Positions 6,668-14,229 of a stretch of DNA of 14,960 nucleotides are shown here, piece by piece (the first letter of the stretch is position 1; each line of letters starts with the position of its first letter). The DNA is from Lachnospiraceae bacterium. GTDB taxonomy: Bacteria; Bacillota; Clostridia; Lachnospirales; Lachnospiraceae. The notes under the pieces are model-generated. The model made no database searches. It saw only the letters and a program-made list of their open reading frames with translations, and had not been told where the DNA came from. The position numbers and the translations under genes were made by a program. The stretch is taken from positions 1 to 14,960 of the forward strand of contig JAGDCQ010000008.1 of the NCBI GenBank assembly GCA_017958465.1, given 5' to 3'.

Positions 6668-8881
6668 ATGAAAATAACAATTATCAGTAAAAAAAACAGT
6701 GGAAAGACACTTCTAAAGAATATATCGCTTGAATTTGAAAGAACAGGGTTGGTTTTTGTTGTCGGTAAATCCGGGGCAGGTAAAACTACATTATTGAACA
6801 TAATAGCAGGAAACGATGTTAATTACGATGGAAGTATTTATCTGGATAACAGACCGCAGAGAATAGATGCTGATTATAGAAAAAGGATAGGTTTGGTTAA
6901 TCAGGATTTTAATTTGATAGGTGCGTTAACTGTCCGAGAAAACATTTTTCTGGGGGCCCAGATTGCTGGAAAAGATGCGACCAGCGAGGAATATGACTCA
7001 ATTGTATCCAAGTTAGATATCCAACACCTGTCTTCAAGAAAGATTGACTATCTTTCGGGAGGGGAAAAACAGCGTGTAGCAATTGCACGTGCTTTGCTGC
7101 GGGGAAATCAGATTATTCTCGCTGATGAACCTACCGGGAATCTGGATCAAAGCAATGCTGAAGCTATATATGAATGCTTCCGTGAACTCGCTTCAGAGAG
7201 ACTGATAATAGTCGTATCACATGATAGTGATGCCGCAAGTAAGTACGCAGACAGAATCTTGAAAATCTGCGATGGAGAAGTTGTTGATGAAACAATTAAC
7301 CATAATATGCGCAGGAATGTAGAGATACAATCTGAAAAAGAGGATGGTAAGACACAGCGTTGGAAGACCCCTTATATTATATCGGGACTAAGATCCCGTA
7401 GAAAACAAATGCAAGGAATGGCGATTGCAATCTTGTCAGCTATGCTGTTGCTGTTTGGTATTCTGGGACTTTATAGCGGCATAAATCATATGCGTTACAG
7501 GGTTGATAAAGACTTGCTGGAAAATGATAAATCCGCAATCACACAACTTACATCAATGGATGTTCAAGAACATAACGCAATAGATGTTGATATTCTGCCC
7601 GTAATTAAGTCAGACAAGACTATAGAGTATGCATTTTCGTTTTTTCAAACCACAATCATTTTGACTTCGAATGATAAGCGATTATCAATGGAGTATGAAG
7701 TTATAGAGGATAATGATTTCTATAGAAAAAGGTTTTCAAACATTAAGGGGCGCTTACCAACCTCATATTCTGAAGTTGTTTTGGACGAACAATTAGCTAT
7801 GTTTTTATTTGGAACGACAGAATGTATTGATTCACAAATAGAGTGTAGGTACTTAGAAAAACAATATTCTGTCAATATTGTTGGAGTTAAGAAAAGCTAT
7901 AATACATCAGATGGAACAGGTTGTTTATTTATTACTTCAGAATTGGCGAATCTGTTTTATCAAGAAGAGTGTCATTTGTTTGCCAACCTGTCAGCAGGTC
8001 GCGGAAAGCCTGATAGTGGAATTGTTTCGACCGGTATTGGGGCATATTCACCTTTGGATACAGCGATAATTCAAGGAAAATCGCCACAAAATGATAAAGA
8101 GATAATAGTTTCATGCGACCTTGTCAATATAATACTAATGAATCTATTGAACAAGAATAAGCTATTCTCTGAAGAAGAGATTGCAGCAGGATATGCAAAT
8201 GAGATTTTTACGGGACAATACTATTTACTCCTGCATACATATGATCGTGTCTCAGAAGCAAAAATAGTTGGTATTTCAGATAGCCGGAAATCAGGGATCT
8301 TTTATGGATCATGGTATGATGAGGCTCCTAACCATGGGAATGTGATAATAGCTTATTCTACACTTACAGATGCCGAGACGATCAACCATCTGGATATCCT
8401 TGCCGAGCAAAATAGTTGTATAGCCAGTAGAAGGTCAGGACTAATTGTATCAATTATTTCCGGTCAGATTTCAATGTTTATAGCAATCCTAGGTATAATT
8501 GCACTTTTGTTCACCGTTATATGCATCTTCACAATTAAAGGCTTTATGAAGTTTTCAATGAGCAAACGTCTTTATGAGATTGGCGTTTTGCTTTCGCTTG
8601 GGAATCGAAAAAAAGATATAATGGGATTGTTGCTTGGTGAACAAGGGATAATGGCAGTGTTAATTGTTTCCATAAGTAGTATAACTTGGATTATAGCAGG
8701 CAAAATCATATTGGAAAAAAATATTTTTTACAATGGTATTTCGATCTTTTTTGTGGATTGGTGGCATTTTGTTGTTGTAGATGTTTTTTTGATACTATTA
8801 ATCCTGCTATGCTCCTTGGGTGAAATACTGAAGATATCAAAAATGAGTATTACTGATGCAATTGCATCTAGGTATTCATAA
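6668..8881 (+). CDS. ABC transporter, fused ATPase and FtsX/MacB-type permease
   Basis: 737 aa. The N-terminal ATPase has Walker A GKSGAGKT (33-40), Q-loop Q79, signature LSGGE (129-133), Walker B IILADEP (149-155) and H-loop H185. A linker leads to TM1 (about 250-272), then an extracytoplasmic domain of about 320 residues, then three membrane helices near 601-623, 658-678 and 700-720. The FtsX-type segment KRLYEIGVLLSLGNRKKDI lies between TM2 and TM3. This is the architecture of MacB/LolCD-like type VII transporters. They usually drive export or extraction of peptides, lipoproteins or antibiotics at the membrane face rather than classical import. Start ATG at 6668 has only a weak GAG site and probably depends on coupling to the upstream gene. 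The substrate is unknown. The gene stops 5 bp from the convergent amidase stop codon. Confidence 0.9.
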   Translation: MKITIISKKNSGKTLLKNISLEFERTGLVFVVGKSGAGKTTLLNIIAGNDVNYDGSIYLDNRPQRIDADYRKRIGLVNQDFNLIGALTVRENIFLGAQIAGKDATSEEYDSIVSKLDIQHLSSRKIDYLSGGEKQRVAIARALLRGNQIILADEPTGNLDQSNAEAIYECFRELASERLIIVVSHDSDAASKYADRILKICDGEVVDETINHNMRRNVEIQSEKEDGKTQRWKTPYIISGLRSRRKQMQGMAIAILSAMLLLFGILGLYSGINHMRYRVDKDLLENDKSAITQLTSMDVQEHNAIDVDILPVIKSDKTIEYAFSFFQTTIILTSNDKRLSMEYEVIEDNDFYRKRFSNIKGRLPTSYSEVVLDEQLAMFLFGTTECIDSQIECRYLEKQYSVNIVGVKKSYNTSDGTGCLFITSELANLFYQEECHLFANLSAGRGKPDSGIVSTGIGAYSPLDTAIIQGKSPQNDKEIIVSCDLVNIILMNLLNKNKLFSEEEIAAGYANEIFTGQYYLLLHTYDRVSEAKIVGISDSRKSGIFYGSWYDEAPNHGNVIIAYSTLTDAETINHLDILAEQNSCIASRRSGLIVSIISGQISMFIAILGIIALLFTVICIFTIKGFMKFSMSKRLYEIGVLLSLGNRKKDIMGLLLGEQGIMAVLIVSISSITWIIAGKIILEKNIFYNGISIFFVDWWHFVVVDVFLILLILLCSLGEILKISKMSITDAIASRYS

Positions 8882-8886
8882 GGTTT

Positions 8887-8899
8887 TTACCCGGCCGGC
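8887..8899. repeat. Right copy of CCGGCCGGC motif
   Basis: TTACCCGGCCGGC, which contains the amidase stop codon (TTA on the plus strand). It shares CCGGCCGGC with the copy at 4929-4937, so the same 9 bases lie at both edges of the AT-rich cassette. Confidence 0.3.
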
Positions 8900-10938
8900 G
8901 GGGGACCGGTGGGTGAAGGCTGCTCAGGCGGCTCAGAAGGCCCGGGGGGATCGCTTGGTTCCGGTGGATCCGAAGGCTCCGGTGGATCTGTGGGCACGGG
9001 AGTCGAAGTTGGCTCCGGCGGATCTGTGGGCACGGGAGTCAAAGTTGGCTCCGGCGGATCTGTGGGCACGGGAGTCCCTGAAGGTTCAGGAGGCTGCGTT
9101 GGTGCAGGAGTCCCTGAAGGTTCAGGAGGCTGCGTTGGTGCAGGTGTCGCTGTAGGCACAGGAGTTGCTGTCGGCACAGGGGTCTCCGTGGGCGTCGGGA
9201 TCGCAGTGGGCCCCGGAGTCGGCGTGGGTGTTACGGTGTATGGTGTCGGCGTCGGAGTCGGCGTATTTGTGGGCAGCGGAGTCGGCGTAGCAGTAGGCAG
9301 CGGGCTTGGCGTCGGTGTGTTTGTGGGTGTCGGGCTCGGTGTCGGAGTAAACGTAGGTGTCGGTGTAAACGTAGGTGTAGGTGTCGGGGTAGGCCAGGTT
9401 GCCTTATCGTAAAGGTTCAGGTACGCCGCGATGGCCTTTGCGTCGGCCTCACCTATCTTTTGAAGCATCCCCGCCTTCCCGATGAAGTTGTTGTAATCGT
9501 AGGTGTTGTCTATATGAGCATGCTCGATGATCGCGTTTACAATGCCGGATTCTGCGCACAGACGGTTGATAAGATATCCGTCCATAAACGAACCGTTGGG
9601 GTAGCTGTAGCGTGAGCGTTCGCTGCGGCGCGCCATGGTCCCGAGATTGTCGATCCCAAGAGCTTCGAGCTCCCGCAGAATGTAGCTTGCCAGGGTTTTT
9701 GAGCGCGCGGCAACATTGGCCTTGCGGGGGAAGATGCCTTCGGCACCGGCAAGACCGCCGCTTCCTGCGTCGAAATGGATGCAGACAAGGATGTCCGCCT
9801 GCTTTTCCTGCGCAAAGCGCACGCGGTATTCAAGGTCGTCTATATCACTAACGGTGTCATAAACCCAGTCACCTGTGCGGGTAAGGTAAACCCGGACATT
9901 GCCGTAGTTTGCTTCAAGATAATCCCTGCAGGCTTTTGCAACTGCAAGGTTTGCGTCTTTTTCGGGCATCCCCTTTGAGACACCGCCGACCCAGTTAGCA
10001 CCGTGTCCGGGATCCAGCACGACAACATAGATGTCGTCGCCGTCGCGGTCCTGGCCGTAGGGCGCACTGTAGTCTATCCCTTCCTTCACGAGAGGAGTAC
10101 GGAGGGGCGTGGGTGTGGGTGCCGTCCCAAGGTTGGTGGAGGAGGCCTGAAGCCAGCCGTAGTACGTGATACCGTTGAGGACAACGGCTACTTTGTACCA
10201 GGTCTCGTTATACTCGGAAACCCAGGAATCCATAACTACAACGCGAGAATCGTAAAGCAGCTTTACGATTTTTTCTTTTGTGCGGCCGGGAGCGGGGCGC
10301 AGGTACTCAAACTCGCTGAGGCGGGCTTTTGTGCCGGGGACATCCGCATAGGCGGCGGGCTTGTAGTTGGCATACGAGGGGTAATCCATCCGGATCTCAA
10401 GGGATGTGGGGGTGGGGGCGGAGCCTGCGCCTCCGCGCTGCGCCACTGCACCCGAAGTAGGCGTCGGAACAGGCGTCGGAACGGGAGTGGGAGTGGGCAA
10501 AGGAGTCGGGCTCGGAGTTGGTGTATTTGTTGGTGACGGTGTATTTGTAGGCCTCGGAGTAGGTGTGCTTGTAGGCCTTGGAGTAGGCGTGTTTGTGGGC
10601 TTTGGCGTCGGAGTGTTCGTGGAACGCGGTGTAGGCGTGTTCGTAGGGGTCGGGATCGGGGTAGAAGTCGGTGTAGGTATGGGCGTACCTGTAGGCAGCG
10701 GCGTAGGTGAAGGCGTAGACGTTGCTGTGGGGAGAGGGGTGTTTGTAGGCCTAAGCGTGGGAGATGGTGCGCTTGTGGGCGCAGAAGAAGGAGTGACTGT
10801 AGGGATTGGTGTTACGGTCACGGGAACAAGCGGTATTCTGATGGATGCAAGCTCGATGTCGGTACTGTCGGCCCTGCGGGAGCAGCCGAAAAGAACGACG
10901 ACAAGGAGCATAGTAAAAAGGTATAAGACTTTTTTCAT
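8887..10938 (-). CDS. N-acetylmuramoyl-L-alanine amidase lipoprotein with Pro/Thr-rich linkers
   Basis: Cell-wall hydrolase cutting the bond between N-acetylmuramic acid and L-alanine. The 683 aa comprise a lipoprotein signal peptide (MKKVLYLFTMLLVVVLFGC, lipid-bearing Cys19); a TPTP-rich linker (about 37-162); an SH3-like region (about 204-272, including DSRVVVMDSWVSEYNETWYK); the Amidase_3 domain (about 303-510); and a Pro/Thr-rich tail (about 516-683). Zinc and catalytic residues are visible: H312 (LDPGHG), E326 (MPEKDAN), H388 (CIHFDAG) and E472 (IIEHAH). The tail ends in PTDPPEP-type 12-residue repeats coded by 36-bp tandem repeats. The frame extends 22 codons upstream, but the ATG at 10938 begins the signal peptide and follows the promoter; an AAAGAG lies 5' of it. 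The tail looks like a flexible wall spacer. Divergent from tldD, convergent with the ABC transporter. Confidence 0.93.
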   Translation of the reverse strand: MKKVLYLFTMLLVVVLFGCSRRADSTDIELASIRIPLVPVTVTPIPTVTPSSAPTSAPSPTLRPTNTPLPTATSTPSPTPLPTGTPIPTPTSTPIPTPTNTPTPRSTNTPTPKPTNTPTPRPTSTPTPRPTNTPSPTNTPTPSPTPLPTPTPVPTPVPTPTSGAVAQRGGAGSAPTPTSLEIRMDYPSYANYKPAAYADVPGTKARLSEFEYLRPAPGRTKEKIVKLLYDSRVVVMDSWVSEYNETWYKVAVVLNGITYYGWLQASSTNLGTAPTPTPLRTPLVKEGIDYSAPYGQDRDGDDIYVVVLDPGHGANWVGGVSKGMPEKDANLAVAKACRDYLEANYGNVRVYLTRTGDWVYDTVSDIDDLEYRVRFAQEKQADILVCIHFDAGSGGLAGAEGIFPRKANVAARSKTLASYILRELEALGIDNLGTMARRSERSRYSYPNGSFMDGYLINRLCAESGIVNAIIEHAHIDNTYDYNNFIGKAGMLQKIGEADAKAIAAYLNLYDKATWPTPTPTPTFTPTPTFTPTPSPTPTNTPTPSPLPTATPTPLPTNTPTPTPTPYTVTPTPTPGPTAIPTPTETPVPTATPVPTATPAPTQPPEPSGTPAPTQPPEPSGTPVPTDPPEPTLTPVPTDPPEPTSTPVPTDPPEPSDPPEPSDPPGPSEPPEQPSPTGPPPAG
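8975..9154 (-). repeat. 36-bp tandem repeats, five units, inside the amidase gene tail
   Basis: Units start at 8975, 9011, 9047, 9083 and 9119. The first three are nearly identical to each other, as are units 4 and 5 for most of their length. Each codes for 12 residues of a PTDPPEP- or PTQPPEP-type segment. The near-identity of neighbouring units suggests recent copy-number change by slippage or recombination. Confidence 0.9.
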
Positions 10939-10975
10939 CCTGTGTCTCTTTTCGGTTGATCGTGTCAACAATTTT

Positions 10976-11004
10976 ATTTTAGCGGAAAAACCTCCCAATG
11001 TCAA
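10976..11004 (-). promoter_or_regulatory. Amidase promoter (TTGACA-17-TAAAAT)
   Basis: On the minus strand, TTGACA (10999-11004) and TAAAAT (10976-10981) are 17 bp apart, a strong sigma-A promoter. The start codon at 10938 lies about 30 nt downstream of the predicted start point. Confidence 0.85.
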
Positions 11005-11091
11005 TATGAATTGGCTGAGAAAGTCACGTTTTATGCGGGTTTTTTGGACTTTTCCAAAGGCAGTCTTTCAGTTTCCCGGTAATGGCGCGGG

Positions 11092-11109
11092 TTATGAACA
11101 CGTTCATAA
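11092..11109. promoter_or_regulatory. 18-bp perfect palindrome between amidase and tldD
   Basis: TTATGAAC-AC-GTTCATAA is a perfect inverted repeat with a 2-bp centre. It lies 87 bp upstream of the amidase -35 element and about 75 bp upstream of the tldD transcription start, between the divergent promoters, where a shared operator could act. It has GAAC and GTTC ends but a 2-bp rather than 4-bp centre, so it is not a LexA box. Confidence 0.5.
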
Positions 11110-11147
11110 AAAATTGGGACCAAAAATCGTTAAATTTACAACGGAAA

Positions 11148-11179
11148 CTGTAGATATACAGAGTGAAATGTGTTACAAT
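11148..11179 (+). promoter_or_regulatory. Candidate tldD promoter with overlapping CTGTA-N4-TACAG palindrome
   Basis: TACAAT (11174-11179) is a good -10 element, but the -35 position (around 11151-11156) reads TAGATA, a poor match. The -35 position is covered by the palindrome CTGTA-GATA-TACAG (11148-11161). A bound activator or repressor could act here. Predicted transcription start near 11186. Confidence 0.5.
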
Positions 11180-11185
11180 ATGACA

Positions 11186-11238
11186 CGGTTCGGATATTTC
11201 TTCCGAAAACCGTCCGTATGCAACGGGTTGCAGGCGGA
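11186..11238 (+). promoter_or_regulatory. Two adjacent hairpins in the tldD 5' leader
   Basis: The first hairpin pairs CGGTT...CGGA with TCCG...AACCG (11186-11212). The second pairs TCCG-N3-GCAAC with GTTGC-N3-CGGA (11213-11238) around a GG loop. Together they fill most of the predicted leader of about 80 nt. They do not match a riboswitch I recognise and have no T-tract, so they are not terminators. Confidence 0.45.
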
Positions 11239-11266
11239 TAATTTAAAAATATACCGGAGGTTTAGA

Positions 11267-12652
11267 ATGTTACAGGACATCATAGGATCCAAAACGGGAC
11301 TGTTTGCCGACGGCGTGCAGACTGTTCTTCGCGGTCATGAAAACCGCACCCGCCAGGTCGTTCTTCTGAAGGGCAACCTTGTGGCAAATATGCGCAGTGA
11401 AGTTAAGGGTATCAATGCGCGCGTAAACAAAAACGGGACTTACGGCTTTGCTTCTATCGCAGAGTATTCACCCGAAGCTGCTGAGAAGGTTATCAAAGCG
11501 GCAACGGAAAACGCTGTCTTCCTCGCTAAGCACTCGGGCAGGAACATCATCCTCCCTGCTTCGACAGGCACAGGCACCCTTCCCTTGAACACCGAGATAG
11601 TCGACACGGAGCAGAAAGAGATCATCGAGCTGTGCCAGACCATCGACAAGCACATTGATGAGAAGTATCCGGATCTTACGAGCCGTACGGTTGTTTACTA
11701 CGAGGACTCCCAGGACAGGATCGTTTATTCTTCCGACGCTTTTAACGGACACCTTGTTACACCCCGCTGCTATGTTTACGTTTATCTGAACAGCGAGTCC
11801 AAGGACGGTCTTCCGGTTGAGATATTCAAGGCTTTCGGCGGATTTGGCAGCCTTCGCGACAATTTCTCGAACCTTGAGCCCATTTACGAAGGGATCGACA
11901 CTCTTTACAAGCGCCTTATGGACAAGCGTGAGGGCGTTTATGCCGAGGCAGGCTACAAGACTGTAGTGCTCGGAGGCCTTATGGGCGGAATGCTGGCACA
12001 CGAGGCTGTCGGACACACTGTTGAGGCCGATCTTGTGCGCGGCGGCTCTGTTGCCGGCCCGTACCTTGGCAAGCGCGTGGCTTCCGACCTTGTGAGCATG
12101 GTGGATTTCGCAAACACCTTTGACGGCAAGCCCTGCCCACTCCCTGTTTTCCTTGATGACGAGGGAACAAAGGCAGAGGACGCATGGCTTATCCGCGACG
12201 GTATCCTTGTAGGATATATGAACGACAGGGAGACCGCTGCAGAGTTTGGCGTAAAGCCTGCCGGCAACGCAAGGGCCTGGTCGTTCTCGGACGAGCCCAT
12301 CATCAGGATGCGCAATACCTGCGTGCTTCCCGGCAAGAGCAGCCTTGACGATATCATCGCGTCAGTGGATGACGGCTATTATCTTATCGATTCCGGCAAC
12401 GGCCAGGCGGACCTTACGGGCGAGTTTATGTTCGGCGTAACCTGCGGCTACGAGATCAAGAACGGCAAGCTCGGCAGGGCGCTGCTTGATACAACTGTTT
12501 CGGGCGTTGCTTTTGAGATGCTCAAGACAGTGGATATGGTATCAGATAAAGTCGAGTGGTCTTCAAGCGGATTCTGCGGCAAGAAGCAGTCCATGGCAGT
12601 AGGTATGGGCGGCCCTCAGATGCGTTGCAAGATCATGATCGGTGGAAGATAA
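11267..12652 (+). CDS. tldD: TldD family metalloprotease (catalytic partner of TldE/PmbA)
   Basis: 461 aa, within the normal range for TldD. Zinc motif HEAVGH at residues 245-250 (HExxxH) and a third-ligand Cys393 (GVTCGYEI) are present, as in the E. coli TldD/TldE structure. TldD/TldE is a heterodimeric protease that digests unfolded peptides in a central cavity and matures or degrades some peptide natural products and toxins (microcin B17, CcdA). The ATG at 11267 follows GGAGG (11256-11260) by 6 bases. An open frame extends upstream through the amidase antisense strand to 10406, but that stretch is the shadow of the Pro/Thr linker. It is followed by its partner 12 bp downstream, so they are one operon. 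Confidence 0.93.
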   Translation: MLQDIIGSKTGLFADGVQTVLRGHENRTRQVVLLKGNLVANMRSEVKGINARVNKNGTYGFASIAEYSPEAAEKVIKAATENAVFLAKHSGRNIILPASTGTGTLPLNTEIVDTEQKEIIELCQTIDKHIDEKYPDLTSRTVVYYEDSQDRIVYSSDAFNGHLVTPRCYVYVYLNSESKDGLPVEIFKAFGGFGSLRDNFSNLEPIYEGIDTLYKRLMDKREGVYAEAGYKTVVLGGLMGGMLAHEAVGHTVEADLVRGGSVAGPYLGKRVASDLVSMVDFANTFDGKPCPLPVFLDDEGTKAEDAWLIRDGILVGYMNDRETAAEFGVKPAGNARAWSFSDEPIIRMRNTCVLPGKSSLDDIIASVDDGYYLIDSGNGQADLTGEFMFGVTCGYEIKNGKLGRALLDTTVSGVAFEMLKTVDMVSDKVEWSSSGFCGKKQSMAVGMGGPQMRCKIMIGGR

Positions 12653-12664
12653 ACGGAGGACAAA

Positions 12665-13963
12665 ATGAGCGAGATCAGAGAAAAAGCCGATCTTTTTGAC
12701 GGCATACTTAAGAATAAAGGCATTTCGAAATACTCCTACAGCTTAAGGGCAACCGAGAAGCAGGAGTTAAACCTTGAGAACGGCGCATTTAAGCTGATGC
12801 GCACTGTTTTCAACAATACCTGCACGCTTTCCGTGTACAGGGGCGAGAAGATGGGTATGGTGAACGGCAACGACTTTACGCCGGAGGCTCTTGAAGCCCT
12901 TGCGGACAACGGTATTGCGGCAGCCGAGTCCTCTCCCGAGGATCCCTGCCATGACATCGCACCCGACCAGGGCAAGGATGTGTTCAAGCAGGGCGTTTAT
13001 GAGCCGGATCTTGATAAGTTCATCGAGAGGATCAAGGAGCTGTTTGAGACCATTAAGACGGATTATCCGAAGGTTCAGGTAATGACTGCCACAGGGTCCT
13101 TTGACAGGATAGACGCTATCAAACGCAATTCCAACGGCACCGAGTTTGTGACCGAGGCGGGCTTCTATTCAATAGTTCTCGAGTTTTCCGCAAGGGAAGG
13201 CGAGCAGACCACCGGTATGGACTACGCGTATGTGATCGCAAAGTCGCTTGACAAGCCGCTTATCGAGCTTGGCGACTTCCGCTTCCGCCTTGAGAATATT
13301 GTAAAGGCGCTTGAGGCTAAGCCCGTGGAAGGCAAGTTCGAGGGCACTGTTGTCCTCACTCCTTCTATGACAGGCGAGTTCATCGGGATCCTTATTGGGA
13401 ATTACGCTTCCGACAGGGTTATCATCGAGGGCACGAGCCAGTGGCTCGATAAGGTTGGCGAGAAGGTTGCGGACGACAAGCTTACTGTTTCCTTCAAGCC
13501 TTATGATGAGAGGATCGTTATCGGCGACCGCTTCACAGGTGACGACTTCAGGGCCGAGGATTTCACCATTATCGACAAGGGCGTGCTCACAAACCATAAG
13601 CTTTCTCTTTACGGCGCAAATAAGACCGGACGTCCTGTTATTAAGAATGATGGCGGCGATATGGTTGTGGAGCCCGGTGATACAGCTCTTGAGGATATTA
13701 TCAAGGGTATCGACAAGGGCCTGCTCCTTGGCGGCTTCTCCGGCGGCCAGCCCGGCACGAACGGCGAGTTTTCCGGCGTTGCAAAGAACAGCTTCGTGAT
13801 CGAGAACGGCAAGATCGCCCGTGCTGTCACAGAGACTATGGTTAACGGCAATCTCGGGGATGTGGTAAAGAGGATCAAGTGTGTTTCGAAGGAGCTTGTT
13901 TGCAACGGTTCCAGCGTCCTGCCTTATGTTGCAGTGGACGGGATCGTGGTATCCGGCAAGTGA
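12665..13963 (+). CDS. TldE/PmbA family protein, non-catalytic partner of TldD
   Basis: 432 aa, TldD/PmbA family. It lacks HExxxH, as expected for the TldE subunit. Family features include the N-terminal EKADLFDGILKNKGISKYSY segment, KRNSNGTEFVTEAGFYS and the C-terminal GGFSGGQPGTNGEFSGVAKNSFVIENG. TldE pairs with TldD and helps form the substrate cavity. GGAGGA (12655-12660) lies 4 bases before the ATG, and the tldD stop codon is 12 bp upstream, so the two are probably co-translated in equal amounts. The pair is unlinked by sequence to the amidase except by its divergent promoter region. Confidence 0.9.
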   Translation: MSEIREKADLFDGILKNKGISKYSYSLRATEKQELNLENGAFKLMRTVFNNTCTLSVYRGEKMGMVNGNDFTPEALEALADNGIAAAESSPEDPCHDIAPDQGKDVFKQGVYEPDLDKFIERIKELFETIKTDYPKVQVMTATGSFDRIDAIKRNSNGTEFVTEAGFYSIVLEFSAREGEQTTGMDYAYVIAKSLDKPLIELGDFRFRLENIVKALEAKPVEGKFEGTVVLTPSMTGEFIGILIGNYASDRVIIEGTSQWLDKVGEKVADDKLTVSFKPYDERIVIGDRFTGDDFRAEDFTIIDKGVLTNHKLSLYGANKTGRPVIKNDGGDMVVEPGDTALEDIIKGIDKGLLLGGFSGGQPGTNGEFSGVAKNSFVIENGKIARAVTETMVNGNLGDVVKRIKCVSKELVCNGSSVLPYVAVDGIVVSGK

Positions 13964-14064
13964 TACTCTGCGCGGAGCACAGAAACGACTTTGTAAGGCG
14001 GCTGACGTTTATTGGACAGTTGAGTTTATATGGCGCGGTTGCTTATGGCACAGTTGCTTTTTCG

Positions 14065-14090
14065 GCGGGAGCTTTGGCTCCCGCTTTTTT
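14065..14090 (+). terminator. Intrinsic terminator of tldD-tldE
   Basis: Perfect 8-bp stem GCGGGAGC / GCTCCCGC (14065-14072, 14077-14084) with TTTG loop and six T residues after it. It lies about 100 bp downstream of the tldE stop codon; nothing coding was seen between. Confidence 0.95.
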
Positions 14091-14160
14091 GCGCGAGGGC
14101 TGGACGTCATGTGCCCGCCCGGATGCACGGGTGATTTCAGGACTGACCCAGGGGACCCTC

Positions 14161-14229
14161 GGGTGCCGTCTCCCGGGTGCCAGCCTCCGGGTGCCGTCCC
14201 CAGGTGCAATCCCACGGGTGCCAGTCAGG
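14161..14229. repeat. 14-bp degenerate tandem repeat (GGGTGCC...)
   Basis: Units start at 14161, 14175, 14189, 14203 and 14216. Each begins GGGTGCC or a variant (GGTGCAA in unit 4) and ends in a C-rich stretch such as GTCTCCC or AGCCTCC. Five copies, non-coding. Confidence 0.8.

Noticed and set aside
8909..9412. Glycine/valine-rich open frame on the plus strand
   Set aside because: It is the reverse strand of the Pro/Thr-rich amidase tail, whose codons (ACx, CCx) read as Val/Gly in antisense. There is no ribosome-binding site or family match.
11092..11109. Second LexA box
   Set aside because: GAAC and GTTC are separated by 2 bp, not 4, so LexA binding is not expected. It is kept as a palindrome of unknown binder.
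10406..11266. Long upstream extension of the tldD reading frame (287 codons)
   Set aside because: It runs antisense to the amidase Pro/Thr linker and signal peptide and reads as GVGVFVG repeats. The family N-terminus and GGAGG place the start at 11267.
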